In this document: positions 1 through 10,802 of the stretch, one piece after another
Position numbering within the stretch: the stretch's first letter is position 1
Layout: every line of letters starts with the position of its first letter
NCBI GenBank assembly: GCA_963921425.1
Contig: OY992840.1
Span: forward strand, 17,710,621 to 17,774,620
Source: Dryas octopetala
Lineage: Eukaryota > Streptophyta > Magnoliopsida > Rosales > Rosaceae
Reading direction: 5' to 3'
Length of the DNA stretch: 64,000 nucleotides
The notes under the pieces: model-generated
What the model was told of the DNA's origin: nothing
What the model saw: the letters and a program-made list of their open reading frames with translations, nothing else
Databases searched by the model: none
Translations under genes and position numbers: made by a program

Positions 1-1395
1 TTTTGAAACAAGGGCTAATCTTTAGAATTGGTAAGGGTCAGACTGCTTCCTTTTGGTTTGATAATTGGTCTGGGCAAGGTAGTCTCATTGATCATATCAT
101 CGGCCCTCTTTCTGATGAGCAGCTTGACATGACGGTGGCTGATTTTTGTGTGGGTAATAAATGGAATATTTCCCTTCTCAGACAACTTCTCCCTGAGGAT
201 TTAGTTCAGTTAGTTAATGCTATCCCTGTGAATCTTGGTGGAAATACTATGGACAAATGGATTTGGAATTATTCCCCTACTGGCAACTTCTCTGTGAGTT
301 CTGCTTATAAGCTTGCTTTTAGGGATGACGTCGCTGAAGATTGGCATTGGGCCTTTATTTGGAATTTACAGTTACCTCCTAAAATTAAGACCTTCCTTTG
401 GCTTCTTTGCTTGAATAAACTCTTGGTCAATGAGCAAAGGTTTAGGAGGGGCATGTCTACTAATCCAGCTTGCCATCATTGTGGTGCTGCCATTGAATCT
501 TGCGCTCATCTAATTCGTCATTGTAGGAGAGCTTTATTGGTGTGGAAGAGCTTATCCATGCCTCACCATCTTTTTAATGATGTTAATATAGGTTTTGAGG
601 ATTGGCTTATGCTGAACCTCTCTACTAAGGATCTTATTCACGATGGGCTTGCTTGGAATATTATTTTCTGCTACGGCTGTTGGTATCTCTGGAACTGGCG
701 TAATAAGGATCTCTTTGATTCTAATTTTTCTTTTCCAACTAATGCTCGTGATACTATTATCTCCATGGTCAAGGAATGGATTAATGTCCAGTCTCATGGT
801 AAAGCCTTGAAAGTTAGAACTTCTATCCCTTTATCTTGGCTTCCTCCTGCTGAGAATTGGGTTAAGCTGAATGTTGATGGTAGTAGGATTGAGCCTCATG
901 GTTGCATCAGTGCAGGTGGCCTTCTTAGAGACTCTAATGGTCAGTGGCTTGCTGGATTTGCTGGGAATCTTGGAAGGGGTGAGGTGCTCACTGCTGAGCT
1001 TTGGGGCCTCTATCATGGTTTATGCCTGGCCTGGGATAAAGGGGTTAGACTGCTGCTTGTGGAGATGGATTCTAGTTGTGCTGTCAACCTTGTTCTACAG
1101 GCTTCTACTATTCATCATCCCTTGGCTACTTTGGTGGATGCTTGTCACTGCTTACTGAAAAGAGATTGGGTCTGCAAGATCTCTCATATTTTTAGAGAGA
1201 AGAACTGCACTGCTGATAAATTGGCTCAGCTGGGCCATGGTCTTGATCTTGGCGTTGTGGAATTTTCCCAGCCTCCCTTGGAATGTTCTACTTGCCTCTT
1301 TGAAGATTTTTTGGGTGTCTGTAAACCTCGTTTGGTTAATGTTTAGTTTTGTTGTTTGGGGTCTTTGACCCCCCAGTTAACCAAAAAAAAAAAAA
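1..1395 (+). mobile_element. LINE (non-LTR retrotransposon), 3' part
   Basis: This is the 3' end of a plant L1-type element that enters from beyond the left edge of the window. It carries the end of the element's open reading frame, a short 3' untranslated stretch with a small GC-rich hairpin, and an A-rich tail at about 1383-1395. The strong reading frame, the domain order (zinc-finger segment after reverse transcriptase, then RNase H) and the terminal oligo-A identify the class. The target-site duplication cannot be tested because the 5' end is outside the window. Confidence 0.9.
3..1346 (+). CDS. LINE ORF2 C-terminus (zf-RVT and RNase H domains), partial
   Basis: The readable part is about 447 residues and has no internal stop. 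The first 220 residues match the zf-RVT segment that follows plant LINE reverse transcriptases: a WIWNYSPTGNFSVSSAY stretch, then PPKIKTFLWLL, then a CHHCG...CAHLIRHC cysteine/histidine cluster. Residues about 285-415 are a plant-type RNase H (RVT_3): LNVDGS, then AELWGL, a VEMDSS motif and a closing REKNCTADKLAQ. The first methionine is probably internal, since the reverse transcriptase core should lie upstream. The absence of stops means the copy is young or the frame is selected; activity cannot be judged without the 5' part. Confidence 0.85.
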   Translation: MKQGLIFRIGKGQTASFWFDNWSGQGSLIDHIIGPLSDEQLDMTVADFCVGNKWNISLLRQLLPEDLVQLVNAIPVNLGGNTMDKWIWNYSPTGNFSVSSAYKLAFRDDVAEDWHWAFIWNLQLPPKIKTFLWLLCLNKLLVNEQRFRRGMSTNPACHHCGAAIESCAHLIRHCRRALLVWKSLSMPHHLFNDVNIGFEDWLMLNLSTKDLIHDGLAWNIIFCYGCWYLWNWRNKDLFDSNFSFPTNARDTIISMVKEWINVQSHGKALKVRTSIPLSWLPPAENWVKLNVDGSRIEPHGCISAGGLLRDSNGQWLAGFAGNLGRGEVLTAELWGLYHGLCLAWDKGVRLLLVEMDSSCAVNLVLQASTIHHPLATLVDACHCLLKRDWVCKISHIFREKNCTADKLAQLGHGLDLGVVEFSQPPLECSTCLFEDFLGVCKPRLVNV

Positions 1396-3800
1396 GAGGT
1401 ACTCAACAGGTGCGTCACAGCTTAACAGAAGCAATTTATAGAAATGTATTAATCTTATGATCTTAATTAGAAAACTTCAGAACAGATCGAGACTGCTAGT
1501 TAGGCATGAAGTAGCAACTGCTTAGCTAGCTGCAATAATATTACAAAATTAATTAATTAAGTTGACAAAATTAAACCTCAATTAATTAATTTCCAGCTCC
1601 TATCTGTCTCTTAATTAACTTGTTTGTAATTTTATGGTTGCTAGTTAATGCATGCCTTTCTATAATTCTATTATTTCTTTACATGAGGTGACAAGAATTA
1701 GAGTGCGTCTAAATTAAGTCAACATGAAATAATGGAGTATGTCCATGACCCCAACAATTAAAATCCCAACCAACAATGCATGCATGCATATAATTCAGCC
1801 TCCAATAGTTAAAGCTAATCTCATTCCTTAACTAGTTTGTGAATATGTGCAGGCATGTCCATGTTCATGTTCATTTTCTCATGATTTTTTCCATAGTTGT
1901 CTGTATTAATTTGAAGCAAATAAGCATTGGGTTTGATGGATCACTGTCATTTTGCAAATGAGTACGTAATTAGGTGCATTATTGGGCATGAAAATTAATT
2001 GAAAAGTAACTTCGAATTGACGTACCACCCATGTGCATGCACATAAGTAGAGATGCTACAGACCAAGAAATTAGCTTGTTTTTAGAGTACTGACTAAACA
2101 AGAAGCTTCCTGATCAGGACCTCAACCCATTACTTGGTCCATATACTTGGTACTTGGAAGGTAACTCATTAGAGGCATATGTTAATTATTGGCAATAATC
2201 CATTTTCATGAATGGAGAATAAATCCTAAAATTATATAATTATGGTTCATAGTGAATTGTTTGAAGATTAAGAACAAATGAAAGGAAAAGAAGATTAAGA
2301 AAAAATGAAAGTACGAGATCAGAAATTAAATAATGATGAGGTCACGTTTTACTTATTATACATTAATAACTCACACTAGTGTTATACTATTATAATAGTA
2401 AAAGTGTAAGTTAATTAAGACGAATTATAAACTCAATCTTCCTAATTAATTTTGAATCTTCACCGATATTCGAAAAATTAATTAAAATCTTTGAATGACA
2501 TTATTTAATTGTAGGAACTTAAGAAGAATAGAAGATGTCGATGTCAATATATATGTGATGGGTTGCCATGCTCCATTACCAGGAGGGGCAAAGTAATTAA
2601 ACTCGAAACTCTAGCTTGGTTTGATAGTTTTGGCAGTTGACTTGTCGCGTGTAAGTTGTTGTAAGCATAAAACACCTGACGTGGCATGCACAAAACACGT
2701 TGATGCTGCAATTGGAGTATGAAATTGTGCGCACGACTCATTTCACCTACTGGCTACTACTCAACTGAGATTTCCAGACACTTTTTTCCAAACTGGTGCA
2801 AAACTCAAAGATGTCAACCTCTGTAATCCAAGTGCTAAATATACATGCATTATCAGTATGATGAATGGATTTACAATATAACTTTTTCTAATTAAACATG
2901 GACATGGAAATTTAACCCACCACCTACCTAGCCAACCTATGACCTATCCTATTCCAATTATTTTGTGCAACATTCATAATTTTATGGCTTAAAGAAAATA
3001 TAGGGATTGGTTATTTCTGGAATGCAATAGATTGAACTTCCCAATTTCATCAATTCATTATTTTTTTATTTGCTAGCCTCCCCTTTTTTATTTTCCTTCT
3101 TATAGAAACGGAATGTAATACACTAATACAAGAATTACAATGTGAACTTAAAAGGGTATGAAATAATATGAACTTGATCTTCTTCAATCAACCATGTCGT
3201 GCAATGCCTCTCTCTTGTGCAGACTGGACAGTGTACTTACAGTCCGTCCCACTCGGATTCAAAAAGTGACCCACAACTCACCGTGATGGCGTCTGATTGC
3301 GACACGTGTGCTGACATACCGCCTCAGGATCTTTCGTACAATCGGATGACGCTTCTGACAGGGACGCCCCTTAGGTGCCGTTTAGACGGCCCAACCGACA
3401 CTGGAACGGAGCTTTACGGCCAGTCCAAGGACGGCCACTTGTCACTGTACATATCGCCAAAATACCGTCCCTTTCAAAACGCGACGTTTTGGGTTGTGAT
3501 CCCAAGCCATTGTTAGGACTAAGCAAGAATGTACAATTTAGCCTCGTGATTAGATCCCCTAATCATAGACTTAGATAGTTAAAGCCCATGTTATGAATTC
3601 CAGGTGTAGCAGCGGCGAAACAAGAGGAAGTAAATATCGCGATATATTGTCGGCGTCTCGACAAGAGAATTAATGCCTGGGAGCGAAACGGCGATTCCGA
3701 AACCGCCTTCGGATAGAGATCGCATGATCCGTTCTCGATATCTCAAGAACGGAGGGCAGGATGGGCGACACGTGTGAAAAACATAATTCCTGCGGGGCCG
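1396..3800. other. Intergenic, AT-rich, no gene seen
   Basis: No coding frame with family resemblance was found. The left two thirds are AT-rich with many AATTAATTAA runs. From about 3200 to 3780 base composition becomes much more GC-rich and CpG-rich, including two CACGTG boxes at 3303-3308 and 3769-3774, which fits a promoter-proximal region for the gene starting at 4459. A 105-codon open frame at 3199-3516 has no recognisable domain and is treated as chance. Confidence 0.6.
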
Positions 3801-3810
3801 GCCGTATCTG

Positions 3811-4458
3811 TATATAGCTGGCTGGCATTTATTGGTTGGGCTTCACTTTTAAGTCCACACACTCACACACAAATACTCAGACTCAGCCCACTACTCGATC
3901 GTCGGTGCACGTCACGCACACCCCACCACGCGTTCTTTGCTTCTTCTTCACAATCATCGCACGCACCATGACACCACTCCTCTCTCTCTCTCTCTCTTCT
4001 TTCTCTCACTCCATTTCTCGCTTTTCATCGTAGCTGTTTTCTGTAATCGCCGGCCGTCCACGGCCAGACACTCCGGCGACTGATCTCGCCGGAGAATTCG
4101 TCGGATCTGGGACCGGATTCCGCCTCGCATTTCGGTTTTAATTGGTCCGGCTCTGGGATTGGAGTGTAGTGCGCCAAAGATCGGAGCTTTCACTGTTGGG
4201 CAGTGAGCAGAGGAAATTGATTAGGGTTCTTGGTGAAATTTTTGGAAGGAATCTTTGGGAGGAAATCTTTGACAACTTTGTGATAAAATGTGGTAAGTAT
4301 CTGGCTCTGCTTTTGGTTTCAATTGTCGATCTTTGCTAGTTTCTATATATAGCAGAGCTCAAAAAAAAAGAAAGCCATTATTTTGGATCCGGCATTGGTC
4401 AAAACGAACCGTTTCGTGGAGTGCTTGGTATTGTAGAGAGAGAGAGAGAGAGAGATTG
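3811..4458 (+). promoter_or_regulatory. Core promoter and 5' leader of the O-fucosyltransferase gene
   Basis: A TATATA box at 3811-3816 is followed by pyrimidine-rich DNA including a CT run near 3979-3998, typical of plant leaders. A strong donor (GTAAGT at 4293) and an acceptor TTGTAG ending at 4436 suggest a 144-bp intron in the leader, just before a GA run and the start codon at 4459. The leader intron is inference from splice consensus only. Confidence 0.5.
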
Positions 4459-7400
4459 ATGTGCAAGTTAGAGAAGAAGGAGAGAAAAGGACTGATGGGG
4501 TTCAAGATGTTAGGAGGAGGTGGCGGAGACAAGTTAAAGAGTTCGATGGTCACGTCGTCGTCTTCGAGGTCGAAAATGAAGCTTTGGATGATACGCGCAA
4601 CGACGTCGGTTTTGTTGTGGACGTGTATCGTACAATTAACGGCTTTGGGGGATATGTGGGGGCCGAGGGTTTTGAAAGGCTGGCCTTCTTGTTTCTCTCA
4701 GGAGTCTGCTGCCGCCTCTTCCGTTTTACAAGACAAGCTGCCTTCCCTCCCGGCAAGAGCTCTTCCGCCCAAGAGTGAGTTTTTCTTTTCTTTTCTTTGT
4801 TTTTCAGGAAATTCAGGCCATTTCTAAGTAATTTCGATGTGGGTTTTTTGTAATTATGTTACTCCAAGAATAGTTTGGTTGCTTTTGGATGCTAATTGTG
4901 TTGGTGGGTTCTACTGGGACCTTGCTTAATTGCTTGGTCTGTGTTTTCAGGTTTCCTGAAACCAATCTATTTTCTCACTTGAGTGTCTTTGTGTGTGTGT
5001 GTGATGCAAACTATTACATAACAAAATATTAGTGTTCCATTGAAATTAATGGCTCTGCTGCTGCCCGGCTTCAAACGAATCCTATTCCTGTGCCAGAAGT
5101 ACTAGTACTAGACTTGTAATTAAGAATGCAGCTAGTTTCAAGATAACTGATGCATACAGGTGGTTCTTTGATATTACAAGCCGACGCTAGTTTCAAAATA
5201 ACTGATATAGAATTCTAGATTTTCCCTTTGTATGATATGACAAATCATGAAGTTTACTGTCTGGCTTGCCATAGTTTTAGAAAATTCAATCCCTATGAAA
5301 TAGACGGTGTTTTTCTACCTTCTTCATGCTGGTCCTATCTCTCAGTTGGTCTTTTTTTTTTTTTTTTTGGTTTAATTGGCATTGAATCTGAATTGTTTTG
5401 TTGCCATTAGGGGTTTATAAGAACAATGGTTACCTGATGGTTTCATGCAATGGGGGACTCAATCAAATGAGATCAGCGGTGAGTGGTTACAATTGTTTGC
5501 TGTGTCTGTTGGCATGACTTCATCCTTGGTGATCAAACTACTTTACATCTCCTCAGTGCATGCAGCTGGTTACCAGTTTCATTTTTCTTTCTTGGTGGTC
5601 ATGTGTACAGATATGCGACATGGTTGCAATTGCAAGATATTTGAACGTCACACTCATAGTCCCTGAACTCGATAAAACCTCCTTCTGGGCTGATCCCAGG
5701 TATGCCAATTTATTTTTCTCCACAGTTTTCAAGTTACTTGGGTTGTTTAATTGTAAAAGGATGGTCAATTTTCTTCCACTTAATATTGACACCAGTATAT
5801 ATTTCTTACCAGTCAGTGATTATGTGTTACTTGATATGGCAGTGAGTTCCAAGACATATTTGATGTGGATCATTTCATCACTTCCTTGAGAGATGAGGTT
5901 CGCATATTGAAAGAGTTGCCTCCCAGGGTCAAGAGGAGAGTGGAATTAGGGATGATTTATACCATGCCACCAGTTAGTTGGTCTGACATATCTTATTATC
6001 ATAATCAGGTCAGTTATTTTCGTTGTTTTCCCAACTCTATAGCTGGGCAAGAAATTTTCTATGTTGCAACTCTTAAACATTCATAAACCTCATCATATTT
6101 GCTTGAATTTCTGATATTCTCAAAGCTAAAGACTTGCATTGTCATACCTGCTCAATTTATCCTAATCTCAAATTAATATATGTTATTCTTATGCCTCATA
6201 CAGATTCTTCCTCTGATACAAAAATACAAAGTTGTACATCTAAATAGAACTGATGCCCGACTTGCCAATAATGGACAACCTTTGGAGATTCAGAAACTTC
6301 GATGCCGAGTAAATTTTAGTGCTCTGAGATTCACTTCTCAGATAGAGGAGTTGGGTAAAAGGGTTATCAAGCTTCTAAGGCAAAATGGTCCATTCCTAGT
6401 ACTTCATCTTAGATATGAAATGGACATGTTGGCATTTTCTGGCTGTACTCAAGGTTGCAATAATGAGGAGGTGGAAGAATTGACAAGAATGAGGTAACCT
6501 ATACTTGACTATCAATGGGTACCATGCAGTCAAAAATTAATTTTACTGTCTTACGGTTTTCCTTTCTTTTTTTTTCTTTTTCTTTTTTCAGATATGCTTA
6601 TCCCTGGTGGAAAGAGAAAATAATAAATTCTGACCTGAAAAGGAAAGATGGTTTGTGTCCTTTGACACCTGAAGAAACTGCACTTACACTGAGTGCACTT
6701 GACATTGATCCCAATATCCAGATTTATATTGCAGCTGGTGAAATCTACGGTGTAGAGAGGAGAATGGCAAGTCTTGCAAAGGCTTATCCGAAATTGGTGA
6801 GTAGATGAAAGCTGAAGCCACCTTCGTGTATTTTGGTATTTAGTTACTTTTTGTTTTCCGTTTTTACAAGGTTGCCTTTGGATTTGTTCAAACAGGTTAG
6901 AAAGGAGACACTGTTGGAACCGTCAGACCTTAGGTTCTTTCAAAACCACTCATCCCAAATGGCAGCATTGGATTATCTTGTCTCATTGGAGAGTGATATT
7001 TTTGTTCCCACATATGATGGAAACATGGCTAAAGTTGTTGAAGGCCATCGCAGGTAGTTTCCACAAACAATTTAGTTCTCATTTGTTTATATTAGAAGTT
7101 ATATGGTAATTGTGTAATGAATCTAATAGATGTTTTTCCACATGACTGTTATCTGTTCTCGGATTTCCTTCCTCTTATGTTAGTTTCCTGCTGTAATACT
7201 TGTCTTCCTCTTATCTAAAATGATACAATAATGTGTGTTCATGATTCTTCAGATTTCTTGGGTTCAAGAAGACAATTCTACTGGACAGAAGGCTTCTTGT
7301 TGATTTGATGGACCAATACACTAGCGGATCTTTAAATTGGGATGAATTTTCAGCTGCAGTAAAGGAATCTCATGCAGATCGCATGGGGAACCCAACTAAA

Positions 7401-7502
7401 AGGTTGATGATCCAAGACCGACCTAAGGAGGAGGACTATTTCTATGCCAACCCGGAAGAGTGTTTCCAACTGTCAGATGAGGAGCAGTTGAGTAGTACGT
7501 GA
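4459..7502 (+). CDS. O-fucosyltransferase family protein (plant GT106/DUF246 type)
   Basis: Predicted 513 residues from eight exons: 4459-4774, 5411-5478, 5611-5699, 5843-6008, 6204-6493, 6592-6796, 6896-7053, 7253-7502; all junctions are GT-AG and the phases agree. Residues about 42-63 form a signal anchor, so a type II Golgi membrane protein is expected. Family hallmarks follow: [16 protein letters not shown] (sugar-nucleotide site), [95 protein letters not shown] and the C-terminal [14 protein letters not shown]. Members transfer deoxyhexose (fucose, or rhamnose in the pectin clade) in the Golgi; which donor and acceptor apply here is not visible. Start chosen because it directly precedes the basic stretch and anchor. 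Length is normal and no lesion is seen. Confidence 0.92.
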
Positions 7503-8802
7503 TATATAATGTTAGAAGATTGTGACATTCATCAATGTTCTACAGTGTTGGCTATTTTTCTACAGATCTCTGAGAAAGTTCTCTACAGAGTTATAGTGAT
7601 AACGAAGGATTTTGTTCTGAAGAGACGGACACTGAAGATTCTGTGGGGAAGTGAACTTGAAGAAAGCCCGGGAGGATCTACTGTGGTATCAGCTGGAGGA
7701 CATCATCTTTTATCTTTTATATAAGCCAAATAATCCATCCAAAATCATGTATAGAAGCTACCCTGCCATTCAGGGGTGAGAACCAATTAAACTGCATTGT
7801 ATGTGGGGGAATGGAAAAATATAGGTTTTGGTTTACTGGAACTGCCAGATCATCAAAGGTCAACCCCTATTCCTTACGTTTTTTTGTTTTTTGTAATTTT
7901 TTTTATGTTTCCTTTAGATTACAACCTATGGTATTGTCACTATTGTGATTCTCTGGCATATACTACCACAATTTTTTCTTTTTGCACAGATCTTTGCCTC
8001 CTTCCCGTTTGTAATGTGGGTCTAATTCAGAGAGAATGAACTGGGAGCAATGATTATGTATTTTTGCAAATTACTCCATTAATTTATATGTCCCAAGAAG
8101 AGTGTTTACTTCACTTGGAGTTCTGAGGTTTTTTTAGTCATCAAAGTTGTCTAATAGATCATCAGTTGGTTTATTTCTGAATAGTTGTACAAGTGAAGGT
8201 GATTTGATAAAATCTCATGTGATAATGACAACTCAAGTAAACAAGCCAGCCAAACATGATATGGTGGTTGAGTTCTATGGATTTGGTGGGATCTGCTTAA
8301 TTTTAGCTGTCTTTGGGGGTTTAATGCTGTGAGTTATATTGTATCATTGCCCTTATGGCATTATCATATGTTAAACTCCCATATTTGACGTCCAATTTGT
8401 GTCAAATTAGATTATCATATTGGATTTCAAATTTAAGCAAAAAATAAGAAGAGAAAAAAAGATTTGGAATGTTATATACAAAGATTTGGTTCATGTGAAT
8501 GGAAAGTGTGTGTGAGTATGGAATGATTGCATGTGGGCCTTGACTTCATTAGCTGGCATACTGAAACAGTTGCTGCATCTTTTATGTTATGTTATGTTTA
8601 TGCTATGCTTTCTTCACCGAGAAATATTTGGTATCATTCATTTCTCTATAGTGCAAAACATGTGATGATCATGAGCCTGTACACCGCTATTTTTTGTACC
8701 CGGAACTCGTGAACTGATAATTAAAGTTTTTTTTTTCTTTCTTTCTTTTGGCTGATAGCAATAATATTGATTTCACTATTTCAGACATTTTCACAATGAG
8801 CA
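7503..8802. other. 3' region of the glycosyltransferase gene and spacer
   Basis: The T-rich downstream sequence probably contains the 3' untranslated region. No further coding exon was recognised; the small open frames here have no family resemblance. A short tandem ATGTT array lies near 8580-8600. Confidence 0.5.
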
Positions 8803-9190
8803 AATTACAATAATGGTCCTCCAAATTTACCTTTAATATTACTTTAGTTTATAAACTTGTTTTTTTAATTCTATACTTTTCGAATTTTCACTCATGTATC
8901 ACTTAAGCCTATTTCATCAACTTCAACTTTAAAAAAAAATTTATTTTTTATCAATTTCAGTAACATGTCAAGTATGTGAACCTCGTTTGAAAGATAAAAA
9001 TAATAACTCACTTACTCTTTTTTTCTTTAACGTGATACACGTGATAAAAATTGACCAAAAATATAGATGGAATTGTTGAAATGGACTAAAGTGACACACA
9101 TGAAAAAATTCATGGACTATATAATTCAAAAAAATAATTTATAGACTAAAATAATACTCGAAATAAAATTCAAAGATCACTGCTATAATT
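8803..9190. mobile_element. Foldback miniature element (MITE-like), about 388 bp
   Basis: The left arm (about 8803-8920) and the reverse complement of the right arm (about 9075-9190) align over roughly 115 bases with a few indels, at about 70 percent identity by eye. Shared blocks include AATTA at the tips, TTACTTTAGT/TTATTTTAGT, TATAAA, then the inner CCTATTTCA/TCCATTTCA. The whole segment would fold into a long imperfect hairpin. There is no coding capacity and no clean target-site duplication, so the superfamily is not assigned. Confidence 0.6.
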
Positions 9191-10802
9191 CTTTTTTTCT
9201 CAATTACTAACGATAAAGTTGTTTTTTTTATAGATAACCGGGTGGGGAATTTGGCTGAAGACTGAACAACCAAAAATTGCCTTGATTATCTGCTAAACGA
9301 CAATGCCTTGTTAAACACAAAAAGTGACTTAATTTCCTTGTTATAAACGTTACTATTTTCTGTCTTGTATCGAGAATATATAAGAGTAGTTGATAATGAA
9401 GATGTATGTGCTTTTTCGTCCTATAATATATTATTACTCTTTGTCCGATTGCTGACAGTCATTTCCTCTTCTAATTTTGAATGATCCAAGAGCTCCAAGT
9501 CTTTAGCATTAAACTAAGGTTTTGTAAGTGTTAAACTCATTAGTCATTAGTCATTACCAACCCCCCACCCAAACACAAGTACTAAATACTAACGTAGGTG
9601 TAATAAATGAAACCCATTATTCAAATAATTGATGCAGTTTACGTTGCTTTATCACTGCGTCCCAATCAGAAAAAAAATATGTTTTATTAATGCAGATTCG
9701 TGATTTTATAATTAAATTCATAGCGTAGGATAATATAGTATAAAACCAAAGGAAACTCAGCAAACTATAGATTAAATATGAAAATTGCTTGTTTGAACGA
9801 AGAACAGTGACACCTTTGCTTGAATTTTAAGTCTATAATAAAGAATATTTATTACCAAACAGGACAGTCTTAACCATATATATTGGTCAACTGAGCATTT
9901 CTTTCATTATTCAAAGCTTTCTTACTTATAATTTTGCAAATTCAACTCTTTTTCTTTTTCGTTTTTGGTCAATGGTTTTAAGATTACGATGCTCTTAGGT
10001 AATTGAACTGGAGATAAGTTCTCATTCACCCGATCCAATGCTTCAACACCTGATCCAACGATTTTACTTATTAAACAACTTACAATATGTTTAGTGAATT
10101 AGTGTTATAATTCAGTTTACAATATTGTTTTACTTGGGTTCAATTTCAATCATTTAATTTCTTTTTCTTCTTCTTTTTTTGAAAAAAAGTCAGATTGGAT
10201 GGGGCTCAATAGTCCAATCCTATGACAATATCCATGTTCAGGCATAAGAGCCCAAGCCAGGCACTGCTCCCATAGGGTTGGCCCAACACATTTTTCAATC
10301 CAATTGTGCCATATTTGTGCATAGTGGCAAGTGAGACAAAAAATAATGAAATAGGAAATTAATGAGATAAAAAATTAAACTTGAAGCTCTGAATTCAGAG
10401 AATGAGCTCACATTTAAATATTACACCCAACAAATTAAGTCATGTTGTGAATGAGAACAACACTAGTGCAAGAAAGCTTTACACGAGGAAGGGAAGCCTT
10501 GACTGTAAAAGAGCAGCTTCTCATTCTCAAGGTTACAATGGAAGCCTCAATAATAATGATGATAACAAAATAATAGAAATATTTCGTTAATGGGAAAATC
10601 TATGGATCCCAACGAGCAAACTAACTGCAAGACACTACATGTACAATCAATCTCAGTCTCGACTGGGTAGGTTATAATTAAACCAGCAGAAGACATGAAT
10701 AATAATCCCCCTTATACATGAAATTAAGGGGGTTCCAAAAAAATGAAATAATTATAAATTATTAAAAAATAAGAATATTAATATAATAGAGTACTTGTCA
10801 TA
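9191..10802. other. Intergenic, no gene seen
   Basis: AT-rich spacer between the miniature element and the 3' end of the minus-strand BIM1-type gene. Only short chance open frames are present. The last few hundred bases should hold the BIM1 3' untranslated region. Confidence 0.5.

Noticed and set aside
3199..3516. 105-codon open frame on the plus strand upstream of the O-fucosyltransferase gene
   Set aside because: No recognisable motif; overlaps what looks like promoter DNA, and an overlapping frame is equally open because the region is GC-rich.
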